This document shows positions 15,183 to 22,282 of a DNA stretch of 29,153 bases, in pieces. The translations under genes and the position numbers were made by a program. The DNA comes from JASGDB01 sp049841315 (GTDB lineage Bacteria > Bacteroidota > Bacteroidia > Flavobacteriales > Weeksellaceae). The notes below the pieces were generated by a model, which did no database searches, was not told where the DNA came from, and saw only the letters and a program-made list of their open reading frames with translations. Each line of letters opens with the position of its first letter. Position 1 is the first letter of the stretch. Where the stretch lies: assembly GCA_049841315.1 (NCBI GenBank), contig JASGDB010000158.1, positions 1 to 29,153 on the forward strand, written 5' to 3'.

Positions 15183-15878
15183 TTATGGTTTGTTAATGGT
15201 GTCAAGAAAATCGGAGGAAAGATTCTGTACTTTTAATACGAATTTATCAATCCTCGTTAAAAGCAGATTGTAGAAGAAATTGGACGGAATTGCCACCGCC
15301 AATCCCATTGCCGTATGTCCCAATGCGGTATAAATCCCTTCGGACAGCACCTGTGGAGAATAAGAACCCTCTGCATTCGACATATTGAAGAACGCCATAA
15401 TAATCCCGATTACCGTTCCCAAAAGCCCCAACATCGGTGCAATACTCGGGATTGCGGCCAAAATGTTCAGGTTTTTTTCGAGCAGGGAAACTTCTATCTG
15501 CCCCTGGCTTTCCATTGCGCTTACAATGTCGGAAACAGGACGCCCGATTCGGGTAACGCCTTTTTCCAAAATTCTGGCTTCGGGAATATTCTGCCTTTCG
15601 CAGTAATCCACGGCACTTTCTATTTTGCCGTTTTTCAGCAGGTCGTTGATGTTGTTCATTAGGTTGTAATCGTTGATTTTCAGCTGTCTGTTGATGTAGA
15701 AAAGTCTTTCCAGAAACAGATAAAGCGAAAGAACGCCCAAGCAGAGGATAATCACCATGACGATATTGGCGAACAGGTTTCCGTGGAACATGATTTTCCA
15801 GAAAGAAAATTCCTGAGTGGTTACTTCCGGCACGGAAGTCTGCAGAAGCAAAAAGTTTGAAATTTCTAAAAATGCCAT
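15183..15878 (-). CDS. exbB: MotA/TolQ/ExbB proton channel family protein
   Basis: 231-aa protein with three transmembrane segments (about 33-55, 133-160 and 178-203) and a cytoplasmic loop between the first two, as in ExbB/TolQ. The conserved core EKNLNILAAIPSIAPMLGLLGTVIGIIMAF (about 132-161) and GIYTALGHTAMGLAVAIPSNFFYN (about 175-198) are the family signature, including the Thr residues lining the channel (T153 region and TALGHT). A leading hydrophobic segment at 5-14 is followed by a periplasmic stretch VPEVTTQEFSFW. It is the first of three ton genes, with an inverted repeat just upstream. Confidence 0.93.
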   Translation of the reverse strand: MAFLEISNFLLLQTSVPEVTTQEFSFWKIMFHGNLFANIVMVIILCLGVLSLYLFLERLFYINRQLKINDYNLMNNINDLLKNGKIESAVDYCERQNIPEARILEKGVTRIGRPVSDIVSAMESQGQIEVSLLEKNLNILAAIPSIAPMLGLLGTVIGIIMAFFNMSNAEGSYSPQVLSEGIYTALGHTAMGLAVAIPSNFFYNLLLTRIDKFVLKVQNLSSDFLDTINKP

Positions 15879-15923
15879 TAATAATATAATTTATTCAGGG
15901 TTATAACGAAAAACATAGTTGAA

Positions 15924-15960
15924 TATTGCGGAACGAAACATCACTCCTCCATCCGCAATA
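15924..15960. repeat. Inverted repeat between acidic gene and exbB
   Basis: TATTGCGGA (15924-15932) and TCCGCAATA (15952-15960) are perfect 9-bp arms around a 19-nt loop. On the minus strand it lies 22 nt after the stop of the acidic gene, without a strong T-run. It could be a weak attenuator or a regulator-binding or mRNA-processing site between the two genes. Confidence 0.5.
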
Positions 15961-15981
15961 AAGAATCACAAAAAAAATCCT

Positions 15982-16443
15982 TTAATCCTCCGAGACTTCA
16001 ATCTCGTCCGGTCTGAAATCGCATTTCAGCTTAAACAGAACAGGCTCATCCGAACCTGTGTAGAAATCGTCGATTGTTCCTTTCCAGTAAAGCTGTAAAT
16101 CTCCCTCATTGTTTTGGTCGAAGCTCAGCTCATTATCGTAGATAAAGGCTTCTTCATCGTCAAAAAGGTCGACTTCCGTGTAGGATTCTTCATCGCTGTC
16201 GTTGACGGTAAAAGTTTTCCCTTCAAGCTCGCCGGAATCAATCGGAAAATCCGAAATATCGAAAGACAGCTGAGGAAAATTATACTGCAGAGAATCGTCG
16301 TCCACATGGTCGAGCGAATCGTCGGTAATCACTTCTACTTCCAGAAAGTGCTGTTTGTTGCTGTAAACCGCCTTGCAGTACGTGCTTTTTATGTAGTATT
16401 TTAGCGTTTCTTCGGGGTGATAAATTTTTAAAATCCCTTTCAT
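15982..16443 (-). CDS. Acidic protein of unknown function
   Basis: 153-aa soluble protein, strikingly rich in Asp and Glu (for example SLDHVDDDS, DSDEESYTEVDLFDDEEAF, RPDEIEVSED), with Tyr, Phe and Trp spaced as in an all-beta fold. The start MKGILKIYHPEETLKYYIKSTYCKAVYSNKQHFLEVEVIT suggests alternating strands. No signal peptide or membrane segment. No family recognised. It is the first gene of the strand ahead of exbB-exbD-tonB, 103 bp from exbB, with a consensus promoter upstream. The shared strand suggests, but does not prove, a shared transcript. Confidence 0.75.
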   Translation of the reverse strand: MKGILKIYHPEETLKYYIKSTYCKAVYSNKQHFLEVEVITDDSLDHVDDDSLQYNFPQLSFDISDFPIDSGELEGKTFTVNDSDEESYTEVDLFDDEEAFIYDNELSFDQNNEGDLQLYWKGTIDDFYTGSDEPVLFKLKCDFRPDEIEVSED

Positions 16444-16483
16444 TTCAACAGAGAATAGATAAACAATGTTTTAAACTCGCAAA

Positions 16484-16512
16484 CAAAGATAAAAAATAGA
16501 TTAATTGAACAA
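16484..16512 (-). promoter_or_regulatory. Promoter of the acidic gene / ton operon
   Basis: On the minus strand TATCTTTG (16491 down to 16484) is a perfect -7 box, with TTG (16512 down to 16510) 18 bp upstream. It drives the acidic gene and possibly exbB-exbD-tonB. Confidence 0.65.
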
Positions 16513-16649
16513 AGTTTTTTTGTGTTTATTTTAAAAAAAACACAAGATAAAAATGCGATAAAATCAAAAAGAGAGCTTTAGTAAATCTGATATTGCGGAT
16601 TAGTAATAAAATTGTTTGTATCCTTATTTTGCCATATAAACAGAAAAAC

Positions 16650-16657
16650 TATTTTTG
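16650..16657 (+). promoter_or_regulatory. -7 box at the start of pabB
   Basis: TATTTTTG ends only 4 nt before the ATG at 16662. Transcription would start at or next to that ATG, so the mRNA is either leaderless or uses the second ATG at 16695. Confidence 0.55.
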
Positions 16658-16661
16658 CAGT

Positions 16662-17639
16662 ATGGTTAAGAACGGTGAAGAACAGTTCCGCAGAATGGAT
16701 GCGCTTTCCGAAGCAGGTACGCCCTTTTTTTTCATGATAGATTTTCTCATGGAAAATGCGGAAATTTTTCTCGCAGATGAAATTCAAAAAAATGGTTTAT
16801 TAATTGATTTTCAAAATTTTAGAAATACAACAGAGCAACGCGATGTCATTTCTGATTTTCAGTTTGTTTCCTTTCCCGAAACCAAAGAAGAATACAAAAA
16901 AGGCTTCGATTTCGTACAGAAAAACCTGAAATTAGGAAACTCCTACCTCATCAATTATACCCGAAAAACAAAAATAGAAACCAGCGTTTCTCTCGAAGAA
17001 ATTTTCTATCTTTCGCAGGCGAAATATAAAGTTTTGTATCCCGGAAAATTCGTTTTTTTTTCTCCCGAAACATTTGTGGAAGTGAAAGACAACCGGATTT
17101 TCACGCATCCGATGAAAGGAACCATTGACGCTTCCATAGAAAACGCTTCCGAAAGGCTGAAAAACGACGAAAAGGAAAAAGCCGAACATTACACCGTCGT
17201 CGATTTGCTCAGGAATGATTTGAGCATGGTTGCCGATGAGGTGAAACTCGATGAATTTCAGAGAATTGACCTGATTCGGACGAGGCAAAAAAATCTTCTC
17301 GCGATGAGTTCGGAGATTTCGGGAAACCTCAAACCCGAATTTCAGAACAAAACAGGAAGCCTGATGAAAACCCTGCTTCCCGCTGGTTCGATTTTAGGCG
17401 CACCGAAACCCAAAACGCTGGAAATCATTCTTCAGGCAGAAGGTTACGACAGAGGGTTTTACACAGGCGTTTGCGGTTGGTTTGATGGAAAAAATCTCGA
17501 TTCCTGCGTGATGATTCGCTTCATCGAAAACGAAAACGGAACTTTATACTTCAAAAGCGGAGGTGGAATTACGCACAAAAGCCGTCTGAACGACGAATAT
17601 CAGGAAATGAAAAACAAAATCTATGTACCGGTTCATTGA
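16662..17639 (+). CDS. pabB: Aminodeoxychorismate synthase component I
   Basis: Chorismate-binding enzyme, 325 aa. It aminates chorismate to 4-amino-4-deoxychorismate for p-aminobenzoate and folate, normally with glutaminase PabA, which is not in this window. Motifs are HPMKGT (149-154), DLLRNDLS (181-188), LPAGSILGAPKPKTLEII (239-256), YTGVCGW (267-273) and SGGGIT (299-304). Lys152 in MKGT is the PabB-type lysine, where anthranilate synthase TrpE has Ala, so PabB is favoured over TrpE. It is short for PabB because the variable N-terminal half is reduced, as in other Bacteroidota. The ATG at 16662 is used. M12 at 16695 is an alternative that the promoter position favours. It overlaps pabC by 17 bp. 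Confidence 0.9.
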   Translation: MVKNGEEQFRRMDALSEAGTPFFFMIDFLMENAEIFLADEIQKNGLLIDFQNFRNTTEQRDVISDFQFVSFPETKEEYKKGFDFVQKNLKLGNSYLINYTRKTKIETSVSLEEIFYLSQAKYKVLYPGKFVFFSPETFVEVKDNRIFTHPMKGTIDASIENASERLKNDEKEKAEHYTVVDLLRNDLSMVADEVKLDEFQRIDLIRTRQKNLLAMSSEISGNLKPEFQNKTGSLMKTLLPAGSILGAPKPKTLEIILQAEGYDRGFYTGVCGWFDGKNLDSCVMIRFIENENGTLYFKSGGGITHKSRLNDEYQEMKNKIYVPVH

Positions 17640-18252
17640 AAGCATAAAAGTAGAAGACCAGAAAGCCGGGCTTTTGGAGCTTCACCAGAAAAGAGTGGAT
17701 GAAACGTTTGCCCATTTCGGGAAAGCGGATTCCGCTATCAGCGTTGAGAGCATTTTCCGCAGTCTGGAACATGACGAAGACGGGCTTTACAAACTGAGAA
17801 TCGCCTACAATTTGGAAGGCGATTTCCGAACGCAGATGATTCCGTACGCTATTCCCGAAATTGATGATTTTCAATTAATCGAAAACAACGAATTAGACTA
17901 TTCCTTTAAATATGAAGACCGCGCGGAATTTGAAAAAATGAAAGACAAAGCAAGCGCAGAAGAAATCATCATCGTGCAAAACGGACACATTACCGACACC
18001 TCGTTTTCCAATCTCCTGTTCCTGAAAAAAAAGGAATGGTTCACGCCTGCTACTTATCTCCTGAACGGCGTTCAGCGACAACACCTCCTGAAAACCAACA
18101 AGATAAAGGAATCAGAAATCACCATGGAAAACATTAGGGAATATTCTCATTTTCAAATCATTAACGCAATGAATGATTTTGATGACATGTTCATTTACCC
18201 GATACAGAAAATCATTAATCTTCCGGAGAATAGTGAGGATGTTGAGCTGTAA
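17623..18252 (+). CDS. pabC: Aminotransferase class IV protein, probable aminodeoxychorismate lyase
   Basis: 209-aa fold-type IV PLP protein, shorter than the roughly 270 aa of E. coli PabC. It should release pyruvate from aminodeoxychorismate to give p-aminobenzoate. LYKLRIAY (55-62) holds the likely PLP lysine K57. IIIVQNGHITDTSFSNLLFLK (115-135) is the class IV cofactor-binding segment, in which the S-x-x-N ending binds the phosphate region. YLLNGVQRQHLL (145-156) matches the following G-[IV]-x-R motif. The ATG lies inside the pabB 3' end (17-bp overlap), strong evidence that both act in one pathway. Because many Bacteroidota class IV proteins are short, a branched-chain aminotransferase role is unlikely but not excluded. 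Confidence 0.87.
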   Translation: MYRFIESIKVEDQKAGLLELHQKRVDETFAHFGKADSAISVESIFRSLEHDEDGLYKLRIAYNLEGDFRTQMIPYAIPEIDDFQLIENNELDYSFKYEDRAEFEKMKDKASAEEIIIVQNGHITDTSFSNLLFLKKKEWFTPATYLLNGVQRQHLLKTNKIKESEITMENIREYSHFQIINAMNDFDDMFIYPIQKIINLPENSEDVEL

Positions 18253-18322
18253 ATTTAAAAGCAAAGGGCAAAAATAAAATAAGTGTTCTCAATGCAGTAA
18301 GAAATAAATTGGTACACAGAAT

Positions 18323-18352
18323 AATGGCTGTCATCACCAGAAAACAGCCATT
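18323..18352 (+). terminator. Hairpin after pabC, weak terminator
   Basis: AATGGCTGT (18323-18331) pairs perfectly with ACAGCCATT (18344-18352) around a 12-nt loop. Only a weak T-rich stretch follows. It probably ends or protects the pabBC transcript 71 nt past the stop. The rest of the 265-bp gap (18253-18517) is AT-rich and holds the topA promoter. Confidence 0.5.
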
Positions 18353-18487
18353 CTTATCAATGGAAAGAATTTTTATCACAAAAAAATTTCATTAATTCTT
18401 GTTTATTAACATAGAAATCTTTGCCTTTAAAAACAATACAATCTTCATATATTTTTCTCGAAAAATTCGGATTAACAAAAAAACTTC

Positions 18488-18495
18488 TACTTTTG
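18488..18495 (+). promoter_or_regulatory. -7 box of topA
   Basis: TACTTTTG matches TAnnTTTG, 22 nt before the ATG at 18518. No obvious -33 TTG. Confidence 0.6.
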
Positions 18496-18517
18496 CAGAA
18501 ATTTTGTCCTTAATAAT

Positions 18518-21052
18518 ATGTCCAAAAATTTAGTTATCGTAGAGTCTCCTGCAAAGGCAAAAACCATTCAGAAATACCTCGGGAAAGATTTTGAAGTGAA
18601 ATCGAGTTTCGGGCATATCCGCGATTTGCCGAAAAAAGGAATGGGAATCGATTTGGGAACTTTTACGCCGGATTACGAAGTTTCCGCCGATAAGAAAAAA
18701 ATTGTTGCCGAACTGAAAGATGCCGTAAAAAAAGCCGACACGGTTTGGCTCGCTTCCGATGAAGACCGCGAAGGAGAAGCAATTGCGTGGCATTTGGCTC
18801 AGGAACTGAAATTAAAGGACGAAAACACCAAACGAATCGTTTTCCACGAAATTACGAAAAATGCCATTTTAAAAGCCGTTGAAAATCCGCGAAAAATCGA
18901 CCAGAATCTCGTGAATGCGCAACAGGCAAGACGAGTTCTCGACAGAATCGTAGGTTTTGAAATGTCGCCCGTTCTCTGGAAAAAAGTGAAAACCGGACTT
19001 TCCGCAGGTCGTGTTCAGTCGGTTGCGGTGCGTCTGATTGTGGAAAGAGAGCAGGAAATCCGTGAATTTCAGCCGAAAGCAAGTTATAAAATCGAAGGAC
19101 AATTTTTAAATTCTGAAAAGCAGGAAATTTCCGCAAAACTGAAAAAAGATTTTGACAAGGAATCCGAAGCGGAGAAATTTTTAGAGCAATCCAAAGAAAC
19201 GGAATTCAAAGTTCTGAATGTCGAGAAAAAACCCGGAACACGCTCTGCATCTGCACCTTTTACCACTTCCACGTTACAGCAGGAAGCGAGTAATAAATTA
19301 GGTTACGGCGTTACGACGACAATGCGTGTCGCCCAAAGATTGTACGAAGAAGGGTACATTACCTATATGAGAACCGACTCCGTGAATCTTTCTCAGGAAG
19401 CGATTAATTCAGCGAAAAATTATATTGTTAAAGAATACGGCGAAAATTATTCAAAGCCTCGAAATTATACCACGAAATCATCATCGGCGCAGGAAGCCCA
19501 CGAAGCAATCCGTCCGACCGATTTTTCCGTGAAATCCATTGGTGATGCACAGTTGAACAAACTGTATCAGTTGATTTACAAAAGAACTTTGGCTTCGCAA
19601 ATGGAAAATGCGAAGATTGAAAAAACCGTTATCGAAATCGGAAATTCCAAACTGCCTTTCAACTTTGAAGCGCAGGGAGAAGTGATTGTTTTTGACGGAT
19701 TTTTGAAAGTTTACGAAATCACGAAAGAGGAAGACGATGAAGACAACGAAAAACTATTACCGAAAGTTTTAGTTGGTGAAATTTTAGATTATAAAAAAAT
19801 TACCGCTACCGAAAAATTCACGAAAGCACCTGCAAGATATACCGAAGCAGGTTTGGTAAAAAAATTAGAAGAATTGGGAATCGGAAGACCGTCAACGTAC
19901 GCTCCGACCATTCAGACCATTCAAAACCGTGAATACGTCGACAAAAGAGAAATCGAACCGCAGACCCGTGAAATCGTAAAAATGACACTCGGGAAAACCG
20001 GAGTGAAAAAAGAAGTGCTTACCGAAAAATTCGGAGGCGATAAAAATAAATTCGTTCCGACCGACATCGGCGAAGTGGTAAATGAATTTCTGACCAACAA
20101 TTTTGCGGAAATTTTGGATTACGGATTTACCGCAAGAGTAGAGGAAGGTTTCGACGAAATTGCCGACGGAAAAGAGCAGTGGAAAGAAATGATGACGGAT
20201 TTCTATTCCAAATTTCATCCGAGAATCGAAGATGTGGAAGAAAATGCGGAACGTGCAACCGGCGAAAGAATTTTAGGAAAAGACCCGAAAACCGGAAAAG
20301 ACGTTCACGCGAGAATCGGACGTTTCGGACCGATGATTCAGATTGGCGAATCTGATGATGAGGAGAAACCGATTTACGCTTCCTTAATGGCGAATCAAAA
20401 TATCGCAACCATTACGCTGGAAGAAGCATTGGAACTGTTCAGACTTCCTTTTGATTTGAAGGATTTTGAGGGGAAAAATGTTTCCGTCGGAGTCGGAAGA
20501 TTCGGGCCTTATGTGAAATGGGGTGAAACATTTATCTCGATTCCGAAAGGCGAAGACCCGCTTTCCGTGAATCAGGAGAGAGCGGAAGAAATCATCCGTG
20601 AAAAGCAGAAAGCCGACGCTCCGATTGCGACGTACAAAGGCGAACCTGTAACGAAAGGAACGGGAAGATTCGGGCCTTTCATCAAATATCAGAGCATTTA
20701 TGTGAATGTTCCGAAGAAATACGATTTCGACAATCTTTCGCAAAGCGACATCAATGAACTGATTGATGCAAAATTGGAAAAAGAAGCGAACCGTTACATC
20801 CAGCAATGGGAAAAGGAAAAAATTTCCATTGAAAACGGACGTTGGGGTGCTTTCATTAAATTCGGAAAAGCGAATTTCAAAATTCCGAAGAACAAAAAAG
20901 ACGAAAAATACACCGCCGAAGAACTGAAAGAAGTATCTTTGGAAGAAGTGAAAAAATGGATTACGGCGCAGGATAAGAACGCATTTGCCGAAAAGAAAAA
21001 ACCGGCGGCTAAAAAGCCCGCAGCGAAGAAAACAACGGCAAAGAAAAAATAA
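18518..21052 (+). CDS. topA: DNA topoisomerase I
   Basis: Type IA topoisomerase, 844 aa, relaxing negatively supercoiled DNA. The N-terminal TOPRIM domain opens with IVESPAKAKTIQKYLG and has the acidic triad DEDRE at 81-85. SAGRVQSVAVRLI (about 163-175) belongs to the DNA-gripping core. The nucleophile is Y283 in EEGYITYMRTDSVNLS. ELGIGRPSTYAPTIQ lies near 454. After the core come four repeated C-terminal elements with GRFGP or GRWGA at 601, 660, 716 and 774, then a Lys/Ala/Pro/Thr tail resembling histone H1. I find no cysteine in the whole protein, so the zinc ribbons of the E. coli enzyme are replaced by these repeats, as is common in Bacteroidota. It has its own -7 box and terminator. Confidence 0.97.
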   Translation: MSKNLVIVESPAKAKTIQKYLGKDFEVKSSFGHIRDLPKKGMGIDLGTFTPDYEVSADKKKIVAELKDAVKKADTVWLASDEDREGEAIAWHLAQELKLKDENTKRIVFHEITKNAILKAVENPRKIDQNLVNAQQARRVLDRIVGFEMSPVLWKKVKTGLSAGRVQSVAVRLIVEREQEIREFQPKASYKIEGQFLNSEKQEISAKLKKDFDKESEAEKFLEQSKETEFKVLNVEKKPGTRSASAPFTTSTLQQEASNKLGYGVTTTMRVAQRLYEEGYITYMRTDSVNLSQEAINSAKNYIVKEYGENYSKPRNYTTKSSSAQEAHEAIRPTDFSVKSIGDAQLNKLYQLIYKRTLASQMENAKIEKTVIEIGNSKLPFNFEAQGEVIVFDGFLKVYEITKEEDDEDNEKLLPKVLVGEILDYKKITATEKFTKAPARYTEAGLVKKLEELGIGRPSTYAPTIQTIQNREYVDKREIEPQTREIVKMTLGKTGVKKEVLTEKFGGDKNKFVPTDIGEVVNEFLTNNFAEILDYGFTARVEEGFDEIADGKEQWKEMMTDFYSKFHPRIEDVEENAERATGERILGKDPKTGKDVHARIGRFGPMIQIGESDDEEKPIYASLMANQNIATITLEEALELFRLPFDLKDFEGKNVSVGVGRFGPYVKWGETFISIPKGEDPLSVNQERAEEIIREKQKADAPIATYKGEPVTKGTGRFGPFIKYQSIYVNVPKKYDFDNLSQSDINELIDAKLEKEANRYIQQWEKEKISIENGRWGAFIKFGKANFKIPKNKKDEKYTAEELKEVSLEEVKKWITAQDKNAFAEKKKPAAKKPAAKKTTAKKK

Positions 21053-21056
21053 TTGT

Positions 21057-21088
21057 AAAATGCCAGAACTGAGTTCTGGCATTTTTTT
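21057..21088 (+). terminator. topA terminator
   Basis: 13-bp perfect stem (21057-21069 with 21073-21085), loop TGA, ending in T7. It begins 5 nt after the topA stop codon. Confidence 0.9.
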
Positions 21089-21127
21089 GTTTTACGGCAA
21101 TCCAATACAACCATTTAATCTTTTTCC

Positions 21128-21135
21128 TATCTTTG
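21128..21135 (+). promoter_or_regulatory. -7 box of the 6S-like RNA gene
   Basis: TATCTTTG within CCTATCTTTGCGAAAGAC is a perfect TAnnTTTG box. The predicted start is about 5-6 nt downstream, near 21141. Confidence 0.65.
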
Positions 21136-21140
21136 CGAAA

Positions 21141-21319
21141 GACATCAACGAAAAATAAATAAGTGTTTATGCTTATTGCTTTGCAAAAGAAAATTTGGCG
21201 ATTTTAATGTACGCAAAGGCAAAAGTAAAGACACCCACGATTGCGTGGGCTGTTCTGCTTTTGTGTACAGGTAGCCAAATACCTCTTTTGCGAAGCGTGA
21301 ATTTGCTCACGCTTTTTTA
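21141..21319 (+). ncRNA. ssrS: 6S-like regulatory RNA (6S-Flavo type)
   Basis: This non-coding interval has a promoter, a rod-like fold and a terminator. The closing arm GCTTTGCAAAAGA (21178-21190) pairs with TCTTTTGCGAAGC (21284-21296). An AAA/ACC internal loop follows. ATTTGGC (21193-21199) pairs with GCCAAAT (21274-21280). A bubble (GATTTTAAT against AGGTA) leads to GTACGCAAAGGCA (21209-21221) paired with TGCTTTTGTGTAC (21255-21267), then an apical hairpin CCCACG-ATTG-CGTGGG. A terminator AGCGTGA-ATTTGC-TCACGCT-T7 closes the gene, sharing bases with the 3' arm. A long rod with an internal bubble is the 6S RNA plan, and a flavobacterial class (6S-Flavo) is known. The expected role is sequestering housekeeping sigma-RNA polymerase. 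The 5' end is approximate. No coding frame explains the interval. Confidence 0.72.
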
Positions 21320-21371
21320 TTTTAAAAATTTTGATGAGAACGATGAATCTTAATTTTTAAAATTTTATACT

Positions 21372-22160
21372 ATGAAAAAACTACTTTTTTCTGTTGCGGT
21401 TTTGGCAACAACTTTCGCTTTCGGGCAGATTACGCTTCAATATTCTTTTCCCGATACGGAATATGTCTATGCTTATACTGCAGGAAGCGAAATGTTTTAC
21501 GTTTCACAAACGCAGGATAACAAACTGAAAATCTACAATGCGGATTATTCTTTGAAGAAGACCATTAATGTTCCGATTCCTTCGGGTTATACACTGTTAT
21601 TTGACACAGAAGATTTTAACGGACCTTCGTTTGCCGTTTCAAAACACATTTTCAATACCGATGACAAATATGAATTTATGATTGAAGCATACTATTATAC
21701 TTTAGGTAAAAACTACACAAAATTGTTGTTAATCGATGAAGACGGAACATTAATCAAAGATTTTCATCCGAGCCCGACAACCAAAAGATATAGAGAAAAT
21801 TATGTGGTTTATCACGATTCATCAGCCAATATCAACAAACTGATTGTTCACAATTGGATTAATGATTATGATGACCAAGCCGATGTTTACAGTCTGTCAA
21901 CTTCCGAACTAACGACAAGAGAAATCCAATCCAAAGGAAAACTTTCCGCTTTTCCCGTTCCAACCAATAAAATTCTCAATATCATCAATCCTGATAACGG
22001 AGCAAATGTGGTAGAAATTTACGATGCTTCGGGAAAAATGGTAGCCCATAAAAATTTCTTCAAAAACGAAAACAAAATTTCCGTAGATGTGGAAAATCTT
22101 CCAAAAGGTTTGTATATGTACAAAGTCGGAGATTTAAGCTCGAAGTTTATTAAGAACTAA
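21372..22160 (+). CDS. Secreted protein with T9SS type A sorting domain
   Basis: 262-aa protein. The signal peptide MKKLLFSVAVLATTFAFGQ (cleavage near 19) leads to a mature region of about 170 residues rich in Tyr, Asp and Thr with beta-like alternation (YSFPDTEYVYAYTAGSEMFYVSQTQDNKLKIYNADYSLKKTINVPIP), perhaps a partial propeller. The C-terminal sorting domain begins near 189: FPVPTNKILNI, EIYDASGKMV, and ending NLPKGLYMYKVGDLSSKFIKN. This is the type A signal for export by the type IX secretion system and attachment to or release from the cell surface. The mature domain is not assigned to a family. No consensus promoter is seen; it follows the 6S-like RNA terminator by about 50 nt and ends at a strong terminator. 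Confidence 0.85.
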   Translation: MKKLLFSVAVLATTFAFGQITLQYSFPDTEYVYAYTAGSEMFYVSQTQDNKLKIYNADYSLKKTINVPIPSGYTLLFDTEDFNGPSFAVSKHIFNTDDKYEFMIEAYYYTLGKNYTKLLLIDEDGTLIKDFHPSPTTKRYRENYVVYHDSSANINKLIVHNWINDYDDQADVYSLSTSELTTREIQSKGKLSAFPVPTNKILNIINPDNGANVVEIYDASGKMVAHKNFFKNENKISVDVENLPKGLYMYKVGDLSSKFIKN

Positions 22161-22176
22161 AACTCAAAAAAATATG

Positions 22177-22216
22177 AAAAATCAGCGAGAAAAAACACAT
22201 TTTCGCTGATTTTTTT
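22177..22216 (+). terminator. Terminator after T9SS protein gene
   Basis: 12-bp stem AAAAATCAGCGA / TCGCTGATTTTT (22177-22188 with 22203-22214), 14-nt loop, T-run to 22216. It separates the gene from ileS. Confidence 0.85.
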
Positions 22217-22282
22217 ACTTAAAAATTTCATTAAAAATCCTTATATTCGCACTCTTAAATTTTGCATCAGAATAGATTGAAA

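Noticed and set aside
16662..17639. Anthranilate synthase component I (TrpE) or isochorismate synthase
   Set aside because: Lys152 in MKGT and the overlapping aminotransferase IV gene favour aminodeoxychorismate synthase.
22262..22282. TTG start for ileS
   Set aside because: An ATG 21 bp downstream gives the conserved MKKFNEYKTLSLTQTAENI start.
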